From the NCBI GenBank assembly GCA_009711805.1, contig VEMX01000024.1, forward strand, positions 32,273 to 96,272: 64,000 bases of DNA, read 5' to 3'. The DNA is from Balneolaceae bacterium. Its GTDB lineage: Bacteria > Bacteroidota > Rhodothermia > Balneolales > Balneolaceae. Each line of letters starts with the position of its first letter. The stretch's first letter is position 1. A program made the translations under genes and the position numbers. This document shows, one piece after another, positions 47,283-54,965 of the stretch. The notes beneath the pieces are model-generated. The model was given only the letters and a program-made list of their open reading frames with translations, searched no databases and was not told where the DNA came from.

Positions 47283-48278
47283 ATGCTGAAGATTGATCAT
47301 TTTAAAAAAATTGATGCCCATATCCATTTTAATGCCGGAAGAAAATCGCTTTTAACTCTTGCCGAAAACTATAATTTTGACCTGCTTACAATAAATACCG
47401 AAGTACCGAATTTCCCATCCATACAAAAGCAGCGGAAACTTGCTCAACAATCTTCCTCTTCTCGGGAGGTTCAACTTCATCACGCTGCCACCTTTTCTAC
47501 CAAAAATATTTTTAAAAATGAGTGGGCTGAACAGACCATACAACATATTCAGCAGTCTATAGATGAAGGAGCATGCGGAATTAAATTCTGGAAGAATATA
47601 GGGATGACCATCCAGCGACCCGACAATTCTTTTCTGATGCCGGATGATCCTGAACTTAAACCCGTGTTTACCTACCTTGAAAACAATCAAATTCCAGTTC
47701 TTGGTCACCAGGGGGAGCCTAAAAATTGCTGGCTTCCGATTGAGGAAATGACCGTTAAGAGCGATCAGGATTACTTTGGCTCCCATCCTAAATACCATAT
47801 GTATAAAAATGATGAATACCCCGATTACATGGAACATGTGGAAGCTCGCGATAATGTCCTTAGCCGGCACCCCAACCTCACTTTTATAGGCTTACACCTT
47901 GCCAGCCTGGAGTGGAGCCTTGATGAACTCAGCCGGCGCCTGGATAACCATCCAAATTTAGCTGTCGATTTAGCTGAGCGAATAGCTCATCTATATCACC
48001 ATACAGCACAAGACAGAAATAAGGTTATTGACTTTTTTCACACTTATCAGGATCGCATTATATATGGTACCGACATCATTGATGATCCGGCTATACCCGT
48101 TTCCCAGGTCAAGAAAAAGCTGGAAACCAGGTGGAATAATCACTGGTCCTTTTTTTCTACCAACCAACTGCTTAGGTCTGATCAGATTGAGGATACCTTC
48201 AAGGGCTTAGATTTACCCACTTCCATTCTTGAAAAGATTTATCGTACCAATGCCCTGCAATGGTATGCTGTAAAGTAG
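47283..48278 (+). CDS. Amidohydrolase-superfamily TIM-barrel hydrolase
   Basis: A 331-residue cytoplasmic protein. Metal motifs of the amidohydrolase-2 group: IDAHIHFN (HxH) near 11-16, LGHQGE near 140, FIGLHLASLEWS near 200 (His) and IIYGTDIIDDP near 260 (final Asp). The function is unknown. It is the last gene of the agaS operon, in the slot where other organisms carry a GalNAc-6-phosphate deacetylase (NagA/AgaA), which is also an amidohydrolase but of a different subgroup. A deacetylase role is therefore a hypothesis. The gap to the aldolase is 4 bp. Confidence 0.85.
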   Translation: MLKIDHFKKIDAHIHFNAGRKSLLTLAENYNFDLLTINTEVPNFPSIQKQRKLAQQSSSSREVQLHHAATFSTKNIFKNEWAEQTIQHIQQSIDEGACGIKFWKNIGMTIQRPDNSFLMPDDPELKPVFTYLENNQIPVLGHQGEPKNCWLPIEEMTVKSDQDYFGSHPKYHMYKNDEYPDYMEHVEARDNVLSRHPNLTFIGLHLASLEWSLDELSRRLDNHPNLAVDLAERIAHLYHHTAQDRNKVIDFFHTYQDRIIYGTDIIDDPAIPVSQVKKKLETRWNNHWSFFSTNQLLRSDQIEDTFKGLDLPTSILEKIYRTNALQWYAVK

Positions 48279-48289
48279 TATCCGACAGC

Positions 48290-48524
48290 TTAACCCGAAT
48301 TATTCACGAATGGATGCAAAATGGCGATCTATATACTTGAATATATTATCGGTGAATTACTTTATGTAATAGCCCAATTTTGAGGTACGGATTAGGCGGC
48401 GAAATTTCCCCGTACGCTGCGTTCAAGTGAAAGTTGGGGTGCTCAGGGTACCACAGTACCCTTCTTTCCCATTTCCACTTTGCCTTGCGTACGATTAAAT
48501 TTCTTGGTGAATAATCCGGGTTAA
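48290..48524 (-). repeat. MITE-like element, family A, copy 3 (235 bp, inverted)
   Basis: Reverse-complement copy of the element at 230-464, with intact TTAA at both ends (TTAACCCGAATTATTCACGA ... GGTGAATAATCCGGGTTAA). It lies between the convergent ends of the amidohydrolase and DeoR-type genes. Its right-hand TTAA forms the stop codon of the regulator gene. Confidence 0.93.
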
Positions 48525-49285
48525 ACCTTAACCAGTTTTACATCCCTTTTATATAGTTGCTTTTCAAATTCCGGGGAGATCTTTGTATCAGTAACAATGG
48601 AGTCTATTGCATCCAGTTCGCATATACAGGAAAAACTATACCGGCCAAATTTTGAAGAATCGGTTACAGCAATCACTTTATTGGCTCTTTCTACCATAAT
48701 TCTGTTTAGTTGAGCTTCTAAAGGATTTGAGGTGGTCAATCCGTGTTCAACATCCATTCCATCTACTCCCAGAAAAAGTGTATCAAAGTAGTAATTTTTC
48801 ATTGTTCTTTCGGCTTCCGGGCCTACTAAAGAGTAGGATTTATCCCGGAGCACTCCTCCGGTAAGCATGGTATCCAAGCCAGAAGCTCCCGCCAGTTCCA
48901 AGCCAATATTTAAGGCATTAGTCATGACGGTCAGATCCATCTTATCCTTTAATCGTAAAGCAATTTCCCGCGTGGTAGACCCTGAGTCCAGGATAATGGA
49001 TTCACCGTCGTTAACTAAACCTGCGGCATACTCTGCGATGCGTTTTTTTTCTTCTACATTTATCTTCTTTTTTTCCTCTATGGAAGGATCGTTGTACACA
49101 TTATTTCTTATTAATGCCCCTCCATAAGTACGATCTATCAACCCTTTATTCTCAAAAAAGTCTAAATCATTGCGAATCGTTACCGTAGATACATTAAACT
49201 CCTCACTCAATTGATCTACTTTAACGGCACCCTCATTTTGTATTTTTTGGATAATTTTATCCCGTCTTTCTACCGTTGATTTCAT
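48521..49285 (-). CDS. agaR: DeoR/GlpR-family transcriptional repressor, probable AgaR
   Basis: A 254-residue protein: N-terminal winged helix (RRDKIIQKIQ, VDQLSEEFNVSTVTIRNDLDFFENKGLIDRTYGGA) and a C-terminal DeoR sensor domain (ILDSGSTTREIA, MTGGVLRDKSYSLVGPEAE, FLGVDGMDVEHGLTTSNPLEAQ) that binds phosphosugars. Location next to the agaS and SusCD operons makes it the likely controller of GalNAc use. The terminal codon pair is GTT-TAA, with TAA supplied by the inserted MITE at 48290-48524, so the native C-terminus may have ended differently. Confidence 0.92.
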   Translation of the reverse strand: MKSTVERRDKIIQKIQNEGAVKVDQLSEEFNVSTVTIRNDLDFFENKGLIDRTYGGALIRNNVYNDPSIEEKKKINVEEKKRIAEYAAGLVNDGESIILDSGSTTREIALRLKDKMDLTVMTNALNIGLELAGASGLDTMLTGGVLRDKSYSLVGPEAERTMKNYYFDTLFLGVDGMDVEHGLTTSNPLEAQLNRIMVERANKVIAVTDSSKFGRYSFSCICELDAIDSIVTDTKISPEFEKQLYKRDVKLVKV

Positions 49286-49359
49286 AAATAGTCCCTTTTA
49301 TCCGTGTTTATTAAGACAAAAACCCTAAGTTAGTCAACGGAATATAGCAAAATGACCTT

Positions 49360-50688
49360 TTACTTTTTGAAATTACTAATATCCAGCTCAGGTTGCTCTC
49401 CCACAGCTTGCCTGATGACAACACTGTTCAACAATTTGCTACCTGTTTTATACCCTCCATTTCTTAAAAAGAACCTTCCTTCCTCAGCACCACCGGAAAA
49501 ATCTAGTCGATAGCCTGTATTGGCGATATCATCTCCGGTAAAAGTCGCTTTTGTTATTTGATGCCAACTTCCATTTTTATCTAAGGCCCACTGATTGCCA
49601 TAAAAAGCTCTTCTCCATTTATATCCTCTTGTGTCATGAAAATTTTCCAGGAATGAATAGACTCCTGTCATCCAGGTATCTGTTATCGGCCTTAAAAAGC
49701 TTGCGATCAATCGCCATTCCCCTTGTTCCGGATCATAGAAATAGGCGGTATTGATCGTATTTCCCTCCCCATCAGGCTTCACTTGATTCAAAAATTTATA
49801 GGTTATTCCCGCTTTCCATGGAAAAATCAGGTAACTCTGTCCGCCACTGCCTTCATTTCCAAACTCTCCAACTACCACATCCTGCCCTTTTTCAATCAGC
49901 TGAATTCTTTCTGATTCTGGAATGTCATCAGGGTTATCTGTTTGATATGGACTCCATACCGAAAACAATACCCTGCGTTCTGTTTCTGAATTCACCTGAA
50001 TGCCAAAATATCCCTGTGAAAAACCATTGGCCATAAAATAAGAACCTAAAGGGTCTTCCCCCTCGGGAACGGTAACCTCATTATAAAACCACTCAATATC
50101 TACACCTGCGGGCATTGAATAGCCCAGATGTACAGAAGGACCTCGACGCCCCCAATAAAACCTGTTATTTGAATTTTCTTTCACAAAAACGAGGGTATCC
50201 CCTTTAGGGACTTCTACCACCAAATCTGTGAGTTGAGCAAAATTACTACCTTCCCGGTCTACTCCCTTTAAATCAATGGATGAATACTCTTCTTTGTTAA
50301 AAGAGAATGTCCCGATTGGTACAACCTCATAGTTTTCGTTATCCATATCCACCTCATAAACCTGGTCTCCGGACAAGGCTTTAATGCGGCTCTCGCCCGA
50401 TCCTGTACGAGCTCGTGCATAAACCTCAAAATCGCCTGTACTCATTGTTTTAAAGAAAACACTAAAGGTGCTCTCCTTGTCACTCCAATGTTCAATGCCA
50501 TTCCCTTGTACTCTTTCACCACTACTCTCCGACGTTTGGTAAGCATTACCTGCCAAAGGTATACTAACTTCTTTGACCTCAGAATTACCTGTTGGTCCTG
50601 TTATTTGAGGATCATCGCTTCCGCACCCGCTTAGTAATCCAACACCAATTAATTCAAACATCAAGAAAATAAGTACTGAGATATTCAT
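49360..50688 (-). CDS. Exported lipoprotein with DUF5077/DUF3472-like carbohydrate-associated domains
   Basis: About 442 residues. Lipoprotein signal ends GLLSGC; a short Asp/Gly/Pro linker follows. Residues ~45-165 form a beta-sandwich resembling DUF5077 (PLAGNAYQTS, FKTMSTGDFEVYARA), a carbohydrate-binding-like fold. The C-terminal part resembles DUF3472 (SVHLGYSMP, SYFMANGFSQGYFGIQVNS, FSVWSPYQTDNPDDIP, GGQSYLIFPWKAG). Functions are not established. It sits beside the AgaR gene and has an AgaR-motif-like sequence upstream, so it may be the surface binder of this locus. Start ATG 50688 chosen for its signal peptide. Confidence 0.78.
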   Translation of the reverse strand: MNISVLIFLMFELIGVGLLSGCGSDDPQITGPTGNSEVKEVSIPLAGNAYQTSESSGERVQGNGIEHWSDKESTFSVFFKTMSTGDFEVYARARTGSGESRIKALSGDQVYEVDMDNENYEVVPIGTFSFNKEEYSSIDLKGVDREGSNFAQLTDLVVEVPKGDTLVFVKENSNNRFYWGRRGPSVHLGYSMPAGVDIEWFYNEVTVPEGEDPLGSYFMANGFSQGYFGIQVNSETERRVLFSVWSPYQTDNPDDIPESERIQLIEKGQDVVVGEFGNEGSGGQSYLIFPWKAGITYKFLNQVKPDGEGNTINTAYFYDPEQGEWRLIASFLRPITDTWMTGVYSFLENFHDTRGYKWRRAFYGNQWALDKNGSWHQITKATFTGDDIANTGYRLDFSGGAEEGRFFLRNGGYKTGSKLLNSVVIRQAVGEQPELDISNFKK

Positions 50689-50784
50689 TGAGGTCCACCT
50701 TTTGTTTATTTTTTGCAGCACCATGAAAAGAAAGTGAATTTATATTTAACAATTGTGTTACGTTTCTATATGAACATATAATAC

Positions 50785-50798
50785 TTTCATTTTCTTTC
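50785..50798 (+). promoter_or_regulatory. TTTCATTTTCTTTC motif, candidate third AgaR-type operator
   Basis: The 14-mer resembles the TTTCGTTTT(C/G)TT repeats in the susC/agaS region and lies 97 bp ahead of the DUF3472-like gene. The surrounding 361-bp gap (50689-51049) is very AT-rich, so chance is a real alternative. Apart from this motif and the hppD palindrome I see nothing else in that gap. Confidence 0.35.
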
Positions 50799-51002
50799 AA
50801 ATTAATTTTTATTCTTTTTTTCTTGAGGAATGAATTATCAACTGTCTTCCCAAATTCATATCCCGGCTCTATGTTGATTTGTACGGGTAAAATGAAACGC
50901 GCCATCATGATTGTCAAACACAACACACTCTATTGGCTCTATGCAGGTTGCCTCTCCCTTCTCCACGCCTTTCTCTTTTATCTAAAGAATGAAAATAGTA
51001 CA

Positions 51003-51022
51003 TTAGTTGTTAAGACAACTAA
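51003..51022 (+). promoter_or_regulatory. Perfect 8+8 palindrome upstream of hppD, candidate MarR operator
   Basis: TTAGTTGTTAAGACAACTAA is an inverted repeat of TTAGTTGT with a 4-bp centre, 27 bp ahead of the hppD start, where it would overlap the promoter or the transcript start. MarR-family dimers bind short palindromes of this TAGTTG..CAACTA type, and a MarR-type gene lies just downstream of hppD. Confidence 0.7.
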
Positions 51023-51049
51023 ATCCCCAACCAAAACTAATTTTCTGTT

Positions 51050-52174
51050 ATGGATACCGCTACCAAAACCTCCGAAACAACTACAGAAGAAATCATGCCC
51101 ATCCAGGGTACCGACTATGTTGAAATCTATTGCAGTAATGCTAAGCAGGCTGCTCATTTTTATAAATCCGTATTTGGGTTTCACTCCCTGGCATATGCGG
51201 GACTTGAAACCGGCCTTAAAGACCGTGAATCATATGTAGTAGTACAAGACAAAGTACGCCTGGTGCTCACTTCCCCGCTAAAGAGCGGCACAGACATCGG
51301 CCGCCATATCGACCAGCATGGAGATGGAGTGAAGGTTATTGCCCTTTGGGTAGATGACGCCACCACCGCCTATGAAGAAGCTATTTCGCGTGGAGCGAAA
51401 TCATATATGGAACCACAAACCGAAACGGATGATCATGGAAAGGTAGTACGTTCCGGTATTTACACCTTTGGAGAAACTGTTCATATTTTTGTTGAACGTA
51501 AAGAGTATGAAGGTGCTTTCCTTCCTGGTTTTAATAAATGGGAATCTTCCTATACTCCTGAGTCCATCGGTTTAAAATACATCGATCATATGGTCGGGAA
51601 TGTTGAACTGGGTAAAATGAACGAATGGGTTAAGTTCTATGAAGATGTAATGGGTTTCAAACAAATCCTTTCTTTTGATGACAAAGACATTTCCACCAAG
51701 TACACCGCTCTTATGAGTAAGGTGATGAGTAATGGAAATGGCCGTATTAAATTTCCTATTAATGAACCTGCTCCCGGGCTCAAGAAATCTCAGGTTGATG
51801 AATACCTGGATTTTTATGAAGGTGCTGGTGTTCAACATATTGCATTAGCTACTGACGATATTATACACACCGTTTCTACTCTCAGAGAAAGAGGAATGGA
51901 CTTCCTCTCGATTCCAAAAACGTATTATGATGTACTTACCGATCGCGTAGGGGAGATAGATGAAGATATTCAGACTTTAAGTGATCTGGGCATTCTTGTA
52001 GATCGGGATGAGGAGGGTTACCTGCTTCAGATCTTTACCAAAACGATACAGGCCCGGCCCACAATGTTCTTTGAGATCATTCAGCGAAAAGGAGCTATCT
52101 CGTTTGGGAAGGGAAATTTTAAAGCTCTGTTTGAAGCTATAGAACGTGAACAGGAACTACGCGGAACACTTTAA
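51050..52174 (+). CDS. hppD: 4-hydroxyphenylpyruvate dioxygenase
   Basis: A 374-residue two-domain VOC-fold protein. Fe(II) ligands are His in IDHMVGNV near 177, His in VQHIALAT near 261 and Glu in MFFEIIQR near 345. C-terminal ending FEAIEREQELRGTL is typical. It converts 4-hydroxyphenylpyruvate to homogentisate in tyrosine breakdown, in the cytoplasm. Homogentisate dioxygenase is not in the window. A perfect palindrome at the promoter and the nearby MarR gene suggest substrate-responsive repression. A strong terminator follows. Confidence 0.97.
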   Translation: MDTATKTSETTTEEIMPIQGTDYVEIYCSNAKQAAHFYKSVFGFHSLAYAGLETGLKDRESYVVVQDKVRLVLTSPLKSGTDIGRHIDQHGDGVKVIALWVDDATTAYEEAISRGAKSYMEPQTETDDHGKVVRSGIYTFGETVHIFVERKEYEGAFLPGFNKWESSYTPESIGLKYIDHMVGNVELGKMNEWVKFYEDVMGFKQILSFDDKDISTKYTALMSKVMSNGNGRIKFPINEPAPGLKKSQVDEYLDFYEGAGVQHIALATDDIIHTVSTLRERGMDFLSIPKTYYDVLTDRVGEIDEDIQTLSDLGILVDRDEEGYLLQIFTKTIQARPTMFFEIIQRKGAISFGKGNFKALFEAIEREQELRGTL

Positions 52175-52202
52175 CCTCATAACATATCCTTCAATATGTT
52201 GG

Positions 52203-52234
52203 GAGCCGCGGGCTGAAATCCGCGGCTCTTTTTT
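52203..52234 (+). terminator. Intrinsic terminator of hppD
   Basis: GAGCCGCGG(GC) pairs with (AT)CCGCGGCTC around a small loop, followed by TTTTTT. It is 28 bp past the hppD stop, in the gap between hppD and the convergent MarR gene. Confidence 0.95.
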
Positions 52235-52263
52235 ATATGATACCGGAAATTATTTTGGGATAA

Positions 52264-52686
52264 CTACCGGGAGTAGTTGGTAAATATTTTATCAAGAGTA
52301 GCAATAAGTTGGTCATATTCTTCCTGGTTCAAATTATCCCAGCCTTTTTCGCGGGAAGCTAATACATGAGGACGTGCTCTTTTGATCATCTCTCCGCCTT
52401 TTTTAGTGAGCTTAATTAAATATCTTCGGCGGTCATTGTCATCTTTCTCTCGATCTACCAATTCTTTTCTTGATAACAGATCAATAATCCTGGACACCGT
52501 AGGATGGTCTTTAAAACTCTGACTGGCCAAATCTGACTGGCTCAACTTTTTATGCTCCAGTTTAGATAAAACCACCCATTGCTCGGGAGTCAGGTCAATG
52601 TTCGCCTCACTAAACCGATTGATAAGATCCTGCCTTACCACTTTGTACGTGCGATCTATATATACCCCAATCTGCCCTGTTGCCAT
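52264..52686 (-). CDS. MarR-family transcriptional regulator
   Basis: 140 residues: helical dimerisation ends and a central winged helix (LTPEQWVVLSKLEHKKLSQSDLA, then KDHPTVSRIIDLLSRKELVDRE and the D-x-R-R wing KDDNDRRRYLI). Convergent with hppD, whose promoter carries a palindromic MarR-like site; HPPD is controlled by MarR-type (HpdR-like) regulators elsewhere. No matching palindrome is obvious ahead of its own start. Confidence 0.93.
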   Translation of the reverse strand: MATGQIGVYIDRTYKVVRQDLINRFSEANIDLTPEQWVVLSKLEHKKLSQSDLASQSFKDHPTVSRIIDLLSRKELVDREKDDNDRRRYLIKLTKKGGEMIKRARPHVLASREKGWDNLNQEEYDQLIATLDKIFTNYSR

Positions 52687-52739
52687 CTGCTAAAAGTTAT
52701 TTTATGCTCTGTATTATAAATTTCTGCGTAGTTTTTGCC

Positions 52740-54701
52740 TCAGCTCGCTACCATTTTAGGGCGAGGAAAACCTATTCTTTGAATCAATTGCTCAAACCTT
52801 GCATCATCTCGAAGTTCATCTAAAATTGGAAACGAATTAATCAAAAGGACCGCACCTAATTTTTCATCCACGGCCTTATTCAGGTATTCAAAAGACCGAT
52901 CATAATCTCGCATGGCGCTATATACCAATGCATAATCGAGGGTCAGGTTAATGTCTTTTTCTTCTTTTTCCCGTTTTGAAACTTTTTCAAGACATTCTTT
53001 CGCTTTTTCTATTTTGCCCATTTTGGCATATACATATCCCAACTGAGACCCGCCTTTATTGGAACCATCAATCAATTTTATATACTTTTTTACTTCCTTC
53101 AAAGCATTCTCATAGTCTTCTTTATTTACATACACCATGCATTTTCCTTCCAATGCTGAGCGAAAAGTGGGATCCAATTCCAGGATTTTATCGAAAATTT
53201 CGAGCGCCTTATCATTTTCATTTATTGCCCAGTACGAACGTCCCAACTCGAGCAGGGCCGGCAAAGAAAGAGGGTCTATCTTAACAGCTGCTTTAGCTTG
53301 CTCAATCATTTTGGGATAATTTCCTATTACCCTGTTGAAAAAGCCATATGCCTGACGGCCTTCACTATTATCGGGCTCCAGGGTTATTGCTTTCCTGAAG
53401 TTTGCCTCAGCCTGATCAAAATCCCATTTAAACAATAGGTTTACATACCCTAAAGCGATATAAGAATCGGCTCTCGAATTGTTTAATTCAATGGCTTTAT
53501 TCGCATGCTTTTCAGCTTGTTCAAATGCTTCATTACCTGATATATGGCCAATGGTCCCCAGGTAGGTATAACAATTAGCCAGGTACGAATATGCATTTGT
53601 GTAGGTAGAGCAATTGAAAATGGCTTCGTTAAAAAGTTTAATTGCTTTAAAAATGGCTTCCGGGGTTCGCTTGTTCCAATAGAAAAGTCCCTGCAGGTAA
53701 TAATTATAGGCCTCAATATTCTGGGTAGATGCTTCGTAGAGGTTTTCATTTTCGGCAATAACAAAATTCTCTTCCAGCTTGTCTGCAATTTCCTTTGCAA
53801 TTTCATCCTGAACCTGAAAAATATCTTCCAGCTCGCGATCATAATTTTGCGACCAGATATGGAACCCATCATCGGTATTAATAAGCTGAGCCGTAACCCG
53901 AACATGCGATCCAGAGCGCCGCACACTGCCCTCCAATGCGGTAGCTACATTCAGGTCCTTACCTATCTCCCGTACATCTTTTTGGGCATTTTTGTATAAG
54001 AACACCGATGTCCTGGAAGCAACACGCAATCCTTCTACCCGGGCCAGGGTGTTTATGATCTCTTCTGTGATACCATCACTGAAATAGTCATTCTCAATAT
54101 TTGAACTAAAGTTCACGAAAGGAAGCACCGCTATACTCTTCCTGTTACTCCCTGTTATGGAGTGGATATACTCTTGTTCGGGCACCTCAAGGCCTTCATC
54201 GGCAAGAGCATATATACGTACCGGGGTGTATACATTTTTCAGTTCATGCTCGCCAAAAGCTTCTACCCTGATACCGGGATGGTTTTTTATTTCATCAAAT
54301 ACCTTCCCGGATATCATCACAGCGCCGGAAATACCCAGCGACTGTACCCTGGCCGAAATATTGACCGCATCTCCGTAGATCCCTTCGTCATCGTAAACTA
54401 CATCCCCGATATGAATACCTATTCGCAACGGTACATTGGGTTGTTCATTGAAAAGCTTGAGCTGGATTTCCCGGGCACAGTTTACTGCATCCAGTGCACT
54501 GCCAAACATGCTTAGTGTTCCATCCCCATAATATTGCATTACCTGGCCGTGATTCTCAAGGATACTGTCGTCTACTATTTTCCGTTGATGGTCTCGCAGC
54601 TTTTTAGCTTTTGTCTCGTCATCCTGCATCATTTTGGTATACCCAACTATATCTGCAAACATGACGGCTGCCAGTAATCGTATGTTTTCTTTATTACTCA
54701 T
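52740..54701 (-). CDS. Class III adenylate/guanylate cyclase with TPR repeats
   Basis: A 653-residue protein. Residues ~8-175 form a class III cyclase catalytic domain (MFADIVGYTKMM with metal Asp, YYGDGTLSMF with second Asp, GIHIGDV, GDAVNISARV). A TolB-N/FlgO-like middle domain follows (SIAVLPFVNFS, YFSDGITEEIINTLARVEGL, ATALEGSVRRSG). The C-terminal half is about eight TPR repeats (ADSYIALGYVNLLF, ALLELGRSYWAINENDKALEIF). No membrane segment. This architecture is common in Bacteroidota and rhizobia; the TPRs likely control cyclase activity by protein contact. The 264-bp gap upstream shows nothing specific. Confidence 0.92.
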   Translation of the reverse strand: MSNKENIRLLAAVMFADIVGYTKMMQDDETKAKKLRDHQRKIVDDSILENHGQVMQYYGDGTLSMFGSALDAVNCAREIQLKLFNEQPNVPLRIGIHIGDVVYDDEGIYGDAVNISARVQSLGISGAVMISGKVFDEIKNHPGIRVEAFGEHELKNVYTPVRIYALADEGLEVPEQEYIHSITGSNRKSIAVLPFVNFSSNIENDYFSDGITEEIINTLARVEGLRVASRTSVFLYKNAQKDVREIGKDLNVATALEGSVRRSGSHVRVTAQLINTDDGFHIWSQNYDRELEDIFQVQDEIAKEIADKLEENFVIAENENLYEASTQNIEAYNYYLQGLFYWNKRTPEAIFKAIKLFNEAIFNCSTYTNAYSYLANCYTYLGTIGHISGNEAFEQAEKHANKAIELNNSRADSYIALGYVNLLFKWDFDQAEANFRKAITLEPDNSEGRQAYGFFNRVIGNYPKMIEQAKAAVKIDPLSLPALLELGRSYWAINENDKALEIFDKILELDPTFRSALEGKCMVYVNKEDYENALKEVKKYIKLIDGSNKGGSQLGYVYAKMGKIEKAKECLEKVSKREKEEKDINLTLDYALVYSAMRDYDRSFEYLNKAVDEKLGAVLLINSFPILDELRDDARFEQLIQRIGFPRPKMVAS

Positions 54702-54965
54702 TAAAATCCTCGCAACAGTATTCCGGCCAAGTCCTGAGCTGTTTCAACTTTTGATGTACTTTAATAGTTTCAGAATCTAAAATATCTACGAAAAGACTTT
54801 AGCACTAATACGAACATCTGCGGTCCAATATTTTGCTGTATTGATTCTCGATTCTGCTTTACTGTCTTAAATCATTGACCGACCGAATTATTATCTCTGT
54901 ATGTTCCAATCACGTTAATTCAGGCAAACGAATATAAGCAATAAAAATACTTAAGTATATTCAGC

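Noticed and set aside
53483..53999. Long overlapping frames (147 and 151 residues) within the cyclase-TPR gene
   Set aside because: Both are shadows of the TPR region, whose repeat pattern is well preserved in the main frame.
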